A DNA stretch of 64,000 nt from Acetobacter malorum (GTDB lineage Bacteria; Pseudomonadota; Alphaproteobacteria; Acetobacterales; Acetobacteraceae). Numbering within the stretch: position 1 is the stretch's first letter; every line of letters starts with the position of its first letter. Positions 1-8,249 of the stretch are shown here, in pieces. The stretch lies in assembly GCF_002153605.1 (NCBI RefSeq), contig NZ_JOPG01000001.1, positions 1 through 64,000 on the forward strand. The letters are read 5' to 3'. Under the pieces are notes generated by a model that was given only the letters and a program-made list of their open reading frames with translations, was not told where the DNA came from and made no database searches. A program made the position numbers and the translations under genes.

Positions 1-696
1 GACGCGCCCCGCCAGTGCATCTCCCGCGGGGCGGCGGCAGAGATCCGCCTGTGTGACGTCACAGACCGCCTCGGCATGGAAGAATGGGTGCATAATACCG
101 GCCATCTGGACATGGTTCTGGCCTGCGCGGGCATTACCGGGGGCACCCGTAGGGCACCGGCACCGGACGATGCACCGTATGAGCCGGACGCGCAGATCCG
201 CCGGATGTTTGACACCAATGTGCAGGGCGTACTGAACACCGTGCTACCCGCCCTGCAAATCATGCGCCGCCAGCCGCGTGCAGATGATGGCATGCGGGGG
301 CGCATCTGCGCTATTTCCTCCGTTGCAGGCATTGTCTCCTATCCCGGCACCCCGTCCTACAGCGCCTCCAAAGCGGCGGTGGACCGGTTTATGGTCGCCA
401 CCGGCGGCAACATGAAGCAGGCGGGGATTTTGATGACCTCCGTTGTCTGCGGCTTTCTCAACACCCCCATGGTGGCCCGCAACCACTTCCCCATGCCGGG
501 GCTGACGGACGTGGATAACGCCAGCCGCCGTATTCTGCGTGGACTGCGGCGGAATGAACGGCGCATTGTCTTTCCGCGCTGGCTGGTGGCTGGCTCCCGT
601 TTTATGGACCTGCTGCCTATCCGTCTGGCCGAAGCCTATTATAATCATCAGCCCACCGGCGCTGCTGGCAGCATGCCGGAACCGGATCTGTCTTAA
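1..696 (+). CDS. Short-chain dehydrogenase/reductase, 5' end cut by window
   Basis: The reading frame is open from base 1, so the N-terminus with the glycine-rich cofactor loop lies outside the window. What remains is the rest of a Rossmann-fold NAD(P)-dependent oxidoreductase. An ACAGITGG stretch near residue 40 is the family's NNAG-like segment, a serine-rich strand (ISSVAG) holds the expected catalytic serine, and YSASKAAV supplies the YxxxK catalytic pair. The C-terminal part (FMDLLPIRLAEAYYN) may associate with membrane. Known of the family: hydride transfer on a hydroxyl or carbonyl substrate. The substrate cannot be told from sequence. An NCS1 permease follows after 40 bases on the same strand and may be co-transcribed. 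Confidence 0.85.
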   Translation, partial: DAPRQCISRGAAAEIRLCDVTDRLGMEEWVHNTGHLDMVLACAGITGGTRRAPAPDDAPYEPDAQIRRMFDTNVQGVLNTVLPALQIMRRQPRADDGMRGRICAISSVAGIVSYPGTPSYSASKAAVDRFMVATGGNMKQAGILMTSVVCGFLNTPMVARNHFPMPGLTDVDNASRRILRGLRRNERRIVFPRWLVAGSRFMDLLPIRLAEAYYNHQPTGAAGSMPEPDLS

Positions 697-736
697 CGCG
701 CTTCTTCTGCCCCGCCTTTTCAGGACCTGACCCGGC

Positions 737-2098
737 ATGACAAAGCCTCCCGCCTCTTCCGGCCCTGCCTCCACCCAGCACCACCTGATGGAGGATCTTT
801 CCGAAGCCTCCGTGCGGGAGCCCGTGCCTGCGGACCAGAAAACCATGGCGCTGGACAAGGTGTTCTGGAGCCATTTCTCCCCCAATCTGGGGCCGGGCGG
901 CTGGGTGACGGGGGCGCTCCTGATCAGTCTGGGGCTGGATTTCAAAACCGGGGTGCTGGCGGTTCTGCTTGGCAACCTGATTGGCGCGCTGCCGGTCGCC
1001 CTTGCAGCCTCCATCGGCCCTGCCACTGGCCTGACGCAGATGGAAGCCTCCCGCCGCGCACTGGGGCGACTGGGTGTGCGCCCTCCGGCCTTCCTCAACT
1101 GGATTTACTGCGTGGGGTGGGACGCGGTGAACAACGTGCCCGCCGCCACGGCCCTGATGGCGTTGCTCATGCTGGCAGGCGTGGCGCTGCCCTTCTGGTT
1201 CGCGCTGGCTGTTCTGGCCTCCGTGCAGATGGTGGCCTCCATTTACGGGCACCATGTGGTGCAGGCCGTGCAGAAATATCTGGGCGGCCTGCTGCTGGTC
1301 ACGTTCATTCTGATGGGCGTGGTGTTTGCTGTGCGTGGCTCTGCCCCCATTGCAGCACATCACCCTGTCAGCCTCTCCACCTTCCTGCTGGCAACGGGGA
1401 TTCTGGTCAGCTTCAACCTCTCATGGGCGTCCTATTCCTCAGACTACACGCGCTATCTGCCTGCCGATACCAACCCGAAAAAAGTGGTCTGGCTGGCGCT
1501 GGCCGGATTGCTGAGTTCCGCCATTCCGTTCCAGATTCTTGGGCTGATCAGCGCGGGGAGTGTGGCTAATCCGTCTCCCACGGCTGTCATTGCCTCACTC
1601 CAGCAGGCCATGGGGCCGCTGGGGGCTGTGGCGCTGGCGGCTATCGCGCTCTCTTCCATCACCGGCAATTCGTTTAACGATAACACGGCCAGCTACAGCC
1701 TGATCTCCGCTGGCCTGCATGTGCCACGCGTGACCGCCGCTATCCTCACCGCCCTGTTAGGCTATGGGCTGGCTGTGGCCGGAGCCGGGCGTTACACCGC
1801 GCTCTATACGGATTATCTGCTGGTCACGATGTACTGGATTGCGCCGTGGATCGGCATTGTGCTGGCTGACTGGTATTGCGGCACCCGCCAGTCGCGCCCA
1901 GTGCCTCCGGGCTGGACGTATGGAGCCACGATTTTTGCTGTGACCTCCGTACTGACCATCCTGCTGTTTTCGGACAGTCAGCTTTACACCGGCCCCGTCG
2001 CCCGCTGGCTGGACGGAGCCGATATCGGGTCTTACGTGGGCTTCTTTGTGGCCGGGGGCTGGTATGTGCTGGGCATGCGTTCCCGCGCCAGTTCATAA
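737..2098 (+). CDS. NCS1-family purine/cytosine-type permease
   Basis: A 453-residue integral membrane protein with about twelve hydrophobic segments. The N-terminal hydrophilic stretch ends in FWSHFSPNLGPGGWVTGALL, and the motif WASYSSDYTRYLP in the middle is typical of the purine-cytosine permease branch of the nucleobase:cation symporter-1 family (CodB-like). The conserved asparagine-rich NSFNDNTASYSL follows in the second half. It should import a nucleobase or related compound across the inner membrane with a cation; the exact substrate is not visible. Its 3' end overlaps the convergent rlmB gene by 67 bases. An adenine-deaminase-like gene exists elsewhere in the window, but no purine catabolic gene is adjacent. 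Confidence 0.85.
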   Translation: MTKPPASSGPASTQHHLMEDLSEASVREPVPADQKTMALDKVFWSHFSPNLGPGGWVTGALLISLGLDFKTGVLAVLLGNLIGALPVALAASIGPATGLTQMEASRRALGRLGVRPPAFLNWIYCVGWDAVNNVPAATALMALLMLAGVALPFWFALAVLASVQMVASIYGHHVVQAVQKYLGGLLLVTFILMGVVFAVRGSAPIAAHHPVSLSTFLLATGILVSFNLSWASYSSDYTRYLPADTNPKKVVWLALAGLLSSAIPFQILGLISAGSVANPSPTAVIASLQQAMGPLGAVALAAIALSSITGNSFNDNTASYSLISAGLHVPRVTAAILTALLGYGLAVAGAGRYTALYTDYLLVTMYWIAPWIGIVLADWYCGTRQSRPVPPGWTYGATIFAVTSVLTILLFSDSQLYTGPVARWLDGADIGSYVGFFVAGGWYVLGMRSRASS

Positions 2099-2868
2099 AG
2101 CCCAACGGCTGCGGCCACAGACACGTTCAGGCTTTCCATCTCACCCGGCATGTATAGCCCGGCAATTTCATCACAGCTTTCCCGCGTCAGGCGGCGCAGG
2201 CCCTTGCCTTCCGCGCCCAGCACGAGGGCCACACGGCGACCCTTGAAAGACGGACCATCCAGCAGGCCACCGCCAGCATCCAGCCCGACCGTCCAGCAGC
2301 CACCCTTCTGCAAAGCTTCAATCGCACGGGACAGATTGACTTCCCGCACCATCGGCACCGTTTCCAGCGCGCCAGAGGCCGCTTTAGCCAGCACGGCGGT
2401 TTCTTCTGGCGCGTTGCGGTCCTGCACCACAAGGCAGGCGGCCCCAAAGGCCGCGGCAGACCGCAGGATTGCGCCCACATTGCGCGGGTCCGTCACCTGA
2501 TCCAGCACCAGCACCGGGCCGGGGCGTTCCAGTGCTTCTTCCAGCGTCAGGTTAGGCAGCGCCTTGACCAGAACGGCCACGCCCTGATGCACGGCGTCCT
2601 CACCCAGCATGTCATCCAGACGGGCGCGCTGCACAATTTCCGGCTCAATGCGAATGACGGCCCCGGCCTCTTTTGCCGCCAGCAGCGCCGGATGCTCGGG
2701 CTCCGTCACCAGCAGGCGCTGAAACACGCGGTTCGGGTTAGCCAGAGCCGCTGCCACGGCGTGGGTGCCAAACAGCCAGCAGGCGCCAGCGGGTGCGGCC
2801 CCCTCGCGCCCTGCGGGAGAAGAATTGCGTGAGCGGCGGGACGGACGGCCAGAACGGGGAGGACGCAT
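2032..2868 (-). CDS. rlmB: 23S rRNA 2'-O-methyltransferase RlmB (TrmH/SpoU family)
   Basis: A 278-residue SpoU-family methyltransferase. An Arg/Ser-rich start is followed by the substrate-binding domain (WLFGTHAVAAALANP, about residues 31-45). The SPOUT domain then carries its three motifs: DQVTDPRNVGAILRSA near 120, LVLGAEGKGLR near 220 and ESLNVSVAAAVGLYELAR near 250. Known role: methylation of G2251 in the 23S rRNA P-loop using S-adenosylmethionine. I start at the ATG at 2868, which gives a family-like N-terminus; a longer in-frame start at 2919 would add 17 unlikely residues. The C-terminus runs past the usual end into the convergent permease gene. Confidence 0.9.
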   Translation of the reverse strand: MRPPRSGRPSRRSRNSSPAGREGAAPAGACWLFGTHAVAAALANPNRVFQRLLVTEPEHPALLAAKEAGAVIRIEPEIVQRARLDDMLGEDAVHQGVAVLVKALPNLTLEEALERPGPVLVLDQVTDPRNVGAILRSAAAFGAACLVVQDRNAPEETAVLAKAASGALETVPMVREVNLSRAIEALQKGGCWTVGLDAGGGLLDGPSFKGRRVALVLGAEGKGLRRLTRESCDEIAGLYMPGEMESLNVSVAAAVGLYELARERMPSTYQPPATKKPT

Positions 2869-2987
2869 GAAAAACCTTGAGCTGTCGTGTTCAGCCTCTT
2901 CCCTACCGCAAACTCCCACCGGCGGGCTATCCCCCTTTGCCGCGTCTCCCTTGCCACCATGTTGCGGCAGGGCATAGGATTCAGACC

Positions 2988-3494
2988 ATGATACGTATTT
3001 TTATAGACGCCGATGCCTGCCCGGTGCGGGATGAAACCTATCAGGTGGCCAGTCGCCACGGGTTGAAAACCTATGTGGTCTCCAACCGCCTGCTGGCCGC
3101 CCCCGCCTCCCCGCAGATTGAGCGCATTGTCGTGACGGACGGCATGGACGTGGCGGATGACTGGATTGCCGAGCACGTCAAAGCGCATGACATCGTCATT
3201 TCCTCAGACATTCCGCTGGCCGCCCGTTGCGTGGCAAAAGGGGCGTGTGTGCTGAACCCCAATGGCCGCATTCTGGATGAAAACGCCATCGGCATGGCGC
3301 TGGCCATGCGCAACCTGATGGAAGACCTCCGCTCCACCGGAACCATGCTGGGCGGCGGGAAAAGCTTTACCAAAAAAGACCGCTCAACATTTCTCTCTGC
3401 ACTGGATACAGCGGTGGTGCGCGGCAAAAAACAGGCCGCAGGCAGCGTTCTGGCGGCCCGTCTGGCCGCCCCGCCGGGTGGGCGGAGTGTCTGA
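2988..3494 (+). CDS. YaiI/YqxD family (UPF0178) protein
   Basis: A 168-residue protein opening with MIRIFIDADACPVRDE, the signature of the UPF0178 (YaiI/YqxD) family, a compact PIN/NYN-like fold with clustered acidic residues. Later conserved pieces are IVISSDIPLAARCVAKGA and the GTMLGGGKSFTKKDRSTFL segment. The start at 2988 places the conserved motif at the N-terminus, as in the family; an upstream in-frame start at 2877 would add a proline-rich tail with no family support. The biochemical function is unknown; a nuclease-like role is inferred from the fold only. A 16-base palindrome (3489-3504) overlaps the stop codon. Confidence 0.88.
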   Translation: MIRIFIDADACPVRDETYQVASRHGLKTYVVSNRLLAAPASPQIERIVVTDGMDVADDWIAEHVKAHDIVISSDIPLAARCVAKGACVLNPNGRILDENAIGMALAMRNLMEDLRSTGTMLGGGKSFTKKDRSTFLSALDTAVVRGKKQAAGSVLAARLAAPPGGRSV

Positions 3495-3594
3495 AAATTC
3501 AGACAGTCTCAGATTGTAAAATTGAAGGTGCGACCGGAAGATCCTGCTGGTAAGACTGCTAAAGGCCAGATGATTCGCAAGGGAGTTTTTAAAC

Positions 3595-3819
3595 ATGCCA
3601 GCGCGCCGCCCTACCCGCTCTGATAATGACGACTTCTCTGACGAGACGCCTGAAAACGAAGCCTATGCGTTCTCCCTGCTTCAGGACGAAGAGGATGAAG
3701 AACAACGCCAGCGTGCGGAAGAAAACGAAGACATTCTTGAAGAAATGACAGACTACGCCGACCATTATCTTGGCGATAATCAGGATGATGAGTTCCCCGA
3801 GGACGATCAGGACTTCTAA
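3595..3819 (+). CDS. Small, highly acidic protein of unknown function
   Basis: A 74-residue protein, about one third Asp and Glu, beginning MPARRPTRSDNDDF and ending EFPEDDQDF. The start is preceded by an AAGGGAG ribosome binding site ten bases upstream. It has no signal peptide or membrane segment, and the composition predicts a largely disordered, strongly anionic polypeptide. Only its first residues are basic. I do not recognise a characterised family. The good ribosome binding site, its place between two co-oriented genes and a strong inverted repeat just after it argue that it is real. A nucleic-acid mimic or chaperone-like role is speculation. Confidence 0.65.
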   Translation: MPARRPTRSDNDDFSDETPENEAYAFSLLQDEEDEEQRQRAEENEDILEEMTDYADHYLGDNQDDEFPEDDQDF

Positions 3820-3847
3820 ACCCTTCTGCGAGACGACCGAAGAACTG

Positions 3848-3892
3848 CCATGCCGCAACCTGCCTTCTCCCAGTAAAAGGTTTGCGGCATGG
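3848..3892. repeat. Strong inverted repeat after the acidic-protein gene
   Basis: CCATGCCGCAA (3848-3858) pairs perfectly with TTGCGGCATGG (3882-3892) around a 23-base loop. No T-run follows on either strand, so it is not a classical intrinsic terminator. It lies between the acidic-protein stop and the DedA gene and could be an RNA-stabilising 3' hairpin, a factor-dependent terminator element or a protein-binding site. Confidence 0.6.
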
Positions 3893-4010
3893 TCCGCATC
3901 ACCCCGTGCGGTTCTGTCGCACTCTCCTGCACAAGGACACCTGACCCCTGCTGCACCATCTGGACACGCTGCTTCAGCATTACGGCTATGGCATTGTTAC
4001 CCTGATTGTC

Positions 4011-4586
4011 ATGATGGAGAGCATGGGTGTGCCTGTGCCGGCCGAGGCCTGCATCATCACGGCCTCGCTGTATTGTCTGAAAACCCATCATCTTGCCATT
4101 GGCTGGGTGGCCGTTGCCGCCGTGGCGGGCGCAATTATTGGCGATAATATTGGCTACATTATTGGTCGCAAGGTCGGACTGCCGCTGCTGGAAAAATACG
4201 GCCCCCGTTTCGGTCTGACCTCTGAGCGGCTGATCTTGGGGCAATATCTGTTCCACCATCACGGCAGCGCCATTGTGTTCTGTGGCCGGTTTATTTCCGT
4301 GGTGCGCGTGTTTGTGGCCGTGCTGGCCGGGGCGTGCCGCATGCACTGGCCGCGCTTCATGCTGTTTAACGCACTGGGGGGCACCTGCTGGGCAGGTGGT
4401 TATGCGCTGGGCACCTACGCACTGGGGCGCAAAATTTCAGAAGTCTCTGGCCCGGTTGGTCTTGTTATCGGTCTTGCAGCCCTTGGCGGCATGATCGCCA
4501 TGGGGCGTTTCCTGAAGAAAAATGAGGCGCGGCTGACGCAGCTTGCCTTGCAGGAATCCCGAAACGGCACACTCTCAGCATCCTGA
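4011..4586 (+). CDS. DedA-family membrane protein
   Basis: A 191-residue protein when started at the ATG at 4011. ESMGVPVPAEA matches the DedA E-x-G-x-P-x-P-x-E motif and FCGRFISVVRVFVAVLAGACRM matches the conserved arginine-containing amphipathic segment. Three or four hydrophobic segments follow. DedA (SNARE-associated/VTT) proteins are inner-membrane proteins, some of which flip undecaprenyl phosphate or phospholipid. The frame continues upstream for 21 residues (HHLDTLLQHYGYGIVTLIV), which look like the normal DedA N-terminal helix. No ATG, GTG or TTG lies there, but CTG codons at 3948 and 3951 follow an AAGGA at 3933. The true start may therefore be a CTG near 3948. Confidence 0.82.
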   Translation: MMESMGVPVPAEACIITASLYCLKTHHLAIGWVAVAAVAGAIIGDNIGYIIGRKVGLPLLEKYGPRFGLTSERLILGQYLFHHHGSAIVFCGRFISVVRVFVAVLAGACRMHWPRFMLFNALGGTCWAGGYALGTYALGRKISEVSGPVGLVIGLAALGGMIAMGRFLKKNEARLTQLALQESRNGTLSAS

Positions 4587-4704
4587 GCGCCGCACCGTTA
4601 CCATCAAATCGCCTGAAAGCCTCGGCAGGGTGTCCGCAATGGACATTCCGCCATCCCGGCTGTATCCGTCTGAGCCTGATCAACAACAAGGCATGGAGCG
4701 GGTC

Positions 4705-5364
4705 ATGAACGCATCCCGGAGCTCTTCCGAGGGCAGCATCACTCTACATCGCAACGACCTGCCCGACGGGCTGACCTTTACCGGGTCCGTTGCCGTGGAT
4801 ACGGAAACCATGGGCCTCAACCCCCATCGGGACCGGCTGTGCCTTGTGCAGCTTTCCGCAGGGGATGGCACCGCGCATCTGGTGCAGATCATCCCGGAAT
4901 CCCTTGGCGGCAAGGGCTATGACTGCCCGAACCTCAAGCGCCTGATGGCTGATCCCGCCGTGACCAAAATCATGCATTTCGCACGGTTTGATGTCGCTAT
5001 CCTCCAGCACGCGCTGGGCATTACCGTCAGCCCTGTGGTCTGCACCAAAATTGCTGCCCGTCTGGTGCGCACCTTTACGGACCGCCACGGTCTGGCCGCT
5101 CTGTGCCGGGACATGCTGGGCGTTGAGTTGAGCAAGCAGCAGCAGACGTCTGACTGGGGGGCTGCCGACCTCAAGCCCGAACAACTGGCTTATGCTGCGT
5201 CTGACGTGCTGTATCTGCATGCGCTGTGGCAGAAGATGGATGCGCTGCTGCACCGGGAAGGCCGTCGTGAGCTGGCTCAGGCCTGCTATGACTTCCTGCC
5301 CGCCCGTGCCCGGCTTGACCTTCTGGGTTATGAAGACCCGGATATCTTTTCTCACCGCGCCTGA
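4705..5364 (+). CDS. rnd: Ribonuclease D (short form, 3'-5' exonuclease)
   Basis: A 219-residue DEDDy exonuclease. Visible catalytic motifs are Exo I (VAVDTET, about residues 29-35), Exo II (HFARFDVAIL, about 93-102) and Exo III (LAYAASDVLYLHAL near 165) with the YxxxD pair. The HRDC domains of enterobacterial RNase D are absent, as usual for short alphaproteobacterial forms. I chose the ATG at 4705 because GGAG sits six bases upstream; in-frame starts at 4693, 4639 and 4543 would add an unconserved leader. Role: 3' trimming of tRNA and other stable RNA precursors. It precedes kdsD, matching the usual alphaproteobacterial order. Confidence 0.88.
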   Translation: MNASRSSSEGSITLHRNDLPDGLTFTGSVAVDTETMGLNPHRDRLCLVQLSAGDGTAHLVQIIPESLGGKGYDCPNLKRLMADPAVTKIMHFARFDVAILQHALGITVSPVVCTKIAARLVRTFTDRHGLAALCRDMLGVELSKQQQTSDWGAADLKPEQLAYAASDVLYLHALWQKMDALLHREGRRELAQACYDFLPARARLDLLGYEDPDIFSHRA

Positions 5365-5390
5365 TCCAGCCGGACCGGAGCCCGCCCTGC

Positions 5391-6398
5391 ATGACAGAAC
5401 ACGCCACCTTAGACCTGCCCGACCGCCTCGCGACCGAGGCCGCAGCCGTCATCCAGACCGAACGCGCCGGACTGGATGCGCTGGACCGCGCGTTGCAGGA
5501 CCCAGCGGGACTGGGCGGCGCGTTTGCACGGGCCGTGGACATTCTGCTCCATGTGTCGGGCCGCGTGGTGGTGACCGGCATTGGCAAATCCGGCCATGTG
5601 GCCCGGAAAATTCAGGCTACCCTGTGCTCCACCGGCACCCCGGCCCTGTTTGTCCACCCTGCCGAGGCCTCTCATGGGGATCTGGGCATGGTGCAGCCGG
5701 GGGATGCGGTGCTGGCTTTCTCCAATTCCGGTGAGACGACGGAACTGGGCGATATTGCCGCCCACACTCGCAAAACGGGCCTGCCTCTTCTGGCCGTCAC
5801 CAGCCGGGCAAATTCCACTCTGGCCTCTGCGGCGGATGTGGCGCTCACCCTGCCCGCCATGCCGGAAGCCTGCCCAATGGGGCTGGCCCCCACCACCAGC
5901 ACCCTGATGCAACTTGCGTTTGGGGATGCGCTGGCCGTGGTCCTGCTGCGCCAGCGCGGCTTTACGGCCAGTGACTTTGGCAACTACCACCCCGGTGGCC
6001 GTCTGGGCAGCCGCCTGCGCACTGTAAAAGAGCTGATGCGTACTGGCGCAGACCTTCCTCTGGGGCGGGAAGACACCCCGATGCGGGATGTCATTATGGA
6101 AATGACGCGGCAGGCTCTAGGCTGCATTGGCATTCTGGACCATAATGGCTGTCTGGCGGGGCTGATCACAGATGGTGACCTGCGCCGCGCGCTGGACCAT
6201 GATCTGACAACCACGCTGGCAAAGGATGTCATGAACCGTCACCCTCTCACCATAGGGCCTGACATTTTTGCTGCTGATGCGCTGCGCATGATGAACGAAC
6301 GCGACCGCCCCATTACCTCCCTGTTCATTCTGGATGCAGACCGCCGCCCGATGGGCGTGGTGCATGTGCATGATCTGCTGCGGGCAGGTGTGGGATGA
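5391..6398 (+). CDS. kdsD: Arabinose-5-phosphate isomerase (KdsD/KpsF/GutQ family)
   Basis: A 335-residue protein with a SIS sugar-isomerase domain (about 45-180) followed by two CBS domains (about 205-330). GIGKSGHVARKI and the STGTPALFVHPAEASHGDLG stretch are family hallmarks. It interconverts ribulose 5-phosphate and arabinose 5-phosphate, the first committed step toward KDO, the inner-core sugar of lipopolysaccharide. It overlaps lptC by four bases (ATGA), so the gene is translationally coupled to the LPS export genes. A kdsC phosphatase gene, often found between kdsD and lptC in gammaproteobacteria, is not present here. Confidence 0.93.
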   Translation: MTEHATLDLPDRLATEAAAVIQTERAGLDALDRALQDPAGLGGAFARAVDILLHVSGRVVVTGIGKSGHVARKIQATLCSTGTPALFVHPAEASHGDLGMVQPGDAVLAFSNSGETTELGDIAAHTRKTGLPLLAVTSRANSTLASAADVALTLPAMPEACPMGLAPTTSTLMQLAFGDALAVVLLRQRGFTASDFGNYHPGGRLGSRLRTVKELMRTGADLPLGREDTPMRDVIMEMTRQALGCIGILDHNGCLAGLITDGDLRRALDHDLTTTLAKDVMNRHPLTIGPDIFAADALRMMNERDRPITSLFILDADRRPMGVVHVHDLLRAGVG

Positions 6399-7129
6399 CG
6401 GAACCTTCCGGCCGCCCGCCCCAACGCGATGACTTTGCCCGCTCGGAAGAAACCGTCCGCCAGCAGCGTGAGCGCATGGCTCCTTCCGTCGCGCGCCGCC
6501 TGCCGCCAGATGCGGGGGAACTGGCCCGCCGGCGGATGCTGCTGCGCTGGGCCAAATGGGTTCTGCCCGCCACGGCTCTGCTGCTGCTCAGCTCCATTGC
6601 CGTCTGGCCGGAAGTGGACCGGCTGATTAACGCCAACAAGGCGGCGCTCAAGGAAATCTCCAAGGTCAAGGTGGAAAGCGGCAATCTGATTGGCGCGACC
6701 TATCGGGGCGTGGATGAGCATAACCGCCCCTTCATGATCACAGCGGACAGTGCGCATCAGGCCAACCCGGAACGGATGGATCTGGACAACCCCGTGGCTG
6801 ATATCCTCAGTCAGGGAGGGAGCTGGCTTCTGGTCCGATCGGAAAAAGGGGTCTACATGCAGCATGCACAGATTCTTGACCTGACAGGAGAAGTCACCCT
6901 GTATCGTGATGATGGCCTTATGATGCGCAGCCCTGTGGCGGATGTGGATATCCGTACGGGCATTATTGCGTCCAATAGCTGGGTGCGGGCAGAAGGGCCG
7001 TTTGGCGTGCTTGATGCAAAAGGATATCTGGTGTCCCAGCATGAAGGCATTGCCCAGTTTCGCGGGCCGGGCCGACTGATTCTGAACGACGACCGCGGCA
7101 GCCATCCGGCTGATGGGAAGGCCTCCTGA
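6395..7129 (+). CDS. lptC: LptC, periplasmic-facing LPS export protein
   Basis: A 244-residue protein. A charged cytoplasmic N-terminus (about 1-45) is followed by a single transmembrane helix (WVLPATALLLLSSIAVWPE, about 54-72) and an OstA/LptC-type beta-jellyroll domain with repeated short strands (GATYRGVDEHNRPFMITAD and downstream). LptC links the LptB2FG ABC transporter to the periplasmic LptA bridge. It lies between kdsD and lptA and overlaps kdsD by four bases. Similarity is in architecture more than in strict motifs, as is normal for LptC. The stop codon is immediately before the lptA start. Confidence 0.85.
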   Translation: MTEPSGRPPQRDDFARSEETVRQQRERMAPSVARRLPPDAGELARRRMLLRWAKWVLPATALLLLSSIAVWPEVDRLINANKAALKEISKVKVESGNLIGATYRGVDEHNRPFMITADSAHQANPERMDLDNPVADILSQGGSWLLVRSEKGVYMQHAQILDLTGEVTLYRDDGLMMRSPVADVDIRTGIIASNSWVRAEGPFGVLDAKGYLVSQHEGIAQFRGPGRLILNDDRGSHPADGKAS

Positions 7130-7130
7130 T

Positions 7131-8246
7131 ATGCTCCTGACCTCCTCCTCCCGCCTGCGCGGCCTGCGCCGCCCGGTGCTGGCTCCCGCCTTCGGGCTTG
7201 CGGCCCTGCCACTGCTGGCTGCCCTGTTCTGTGGCACGGCCCACGCGCAGTCCATCGACCTCTCGCATGGCGGGCAGATTACCGTCACGGCAGCCGGTGG
7301 GTTTGACTGGGACCAGAACCAGAAAAAAGTCACGGCGTATGATCAGGCCAAAGCCGTCCGTGGGGACGTGACGGTAACAGCCGACAAGCTGATTGCCTAT
7401 TACCGCAAGAAGGCCGCACCTGACGGCGCACCGGCGCCAGCGCAGGGTGAGGCTCCGGCTGGGGCCGTTACCGGCACAACGGCCAGTGCCAAACCGGGGT
7501 CTGATGCTCCCGCCGCTCCAACCGGCCAGCCTCCCGCCCCTGCCAGCACGCCTGCCCCGGCAGATGCCAAGCCCGCGGACGGTAAAGCCGAGGGCGGTGA
7601 CCCGGATTCCTCCGGTGCTAATGAAATTTATCGACTGGAAGCGGTCGGCCACGTGCATATCTACACCCAGACTGATCAGGGCTGGGGTGATAAGGCCGTT
7701 TATGACATGGATCAGGCCGTGCTGGTGATGACCGGCAAGGCGCTGAAGCTGACCACCCCGCAGGATATTCTGACGGCGCGGGATTCCATGGAATATTACT
7801 CGCAGCAGCGCATTTCCATCGGGCGTGGCAATGCGACCGTAACCACCAATGACAACCGGCAGATCCGTGCGGATGTGCTGGTGGGCTACAGCGCCCCGCC
7901 GGACCAGTCCGCGCAGCCGGCAGACCAGAAGAAAGACGCAAACCAGACCTCGTCTGACCCGCTGGCCAATGGCTCCGGCAAGCTGGAAAAGGTCAACGCG
8001 TTTGGCCATGTGTGGGTCCGCACCCAGACGGAAACCGTCACCGGGGACCGGGGTGTGTATGTGCCAGACACCGGCATTGCGCGCATTGTGGGTAATGTGC
8101 ACATCACCCGCGGGCCTAACCAGATTCAGGGCGCAGCGGCCATCATCAACATGCATACAGGTCTGGCGACCATGACAGAGCGCCCCGGCAGCCGCGTGAG
8201 CGGTCTGGTTGTACCCAACAGCGGCGACTCATCGGACAGGAAATAA
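7131..8246 (+). CDS. lptA: LptA/OstA-like periplasmic LPS transport protein with a proline-alanine insert
   Basis: A 371-residue secreted protein. The hydrophobic signal segment (about 15-37) ends in AHAQS, a good signal peptidase I site. Two OstA-like parts follow: ITVTAAGGFDWDQNQKKVTAYDQAKAVRG near 50-75, and the C-terminal half ending GNVHITRGPNQIQGAAAIIN. Between them, about residues 95-155, lies a low-complexity Pro/Ala/Gly/Asp segment not found in the roughly 185-residue enteric LptA. It carries LPS across the periplasm between LptC and LptD. I use the ATG at 7131, one base after the lptC stop, rather than an overlapping start at 7113. lptB follows three bases after the stop. Confidence 0.87.
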   Translation: MLLTSSSRLRGLRRPVLAPAFGLAALPLLAALFCGTAHAQSIDLSHGGQITVTAAGGFDWDQNQKKVTAYDQAKAVRGDVTVTADKLIAYYRKKAAPDGAPAPAQGEAPAGAVTGTTASAKPGSDAPAAPTGQPPAPASTPAPADAKPADGKAEGGDPDSSGANEIYRLEAVGHVHIYTQTDQGWGDKAVYDMDQAVLVMTGKALKLTTPQDILTARDSMEYYSQQRISIGRGNATVTTNDNRQIRADVLVGYSAPPDQSAQPADQKKDANQTSSDPLANGSGKLEKVNAFGHVWVRTQTETVTGDRGVYVPDTGIARIVGNVHITRGPNQIQGAAAIINMHTGLATMTERPGSRVSGLVVPNSGDSSDRK

Positions 8247-8249
8247 CGG

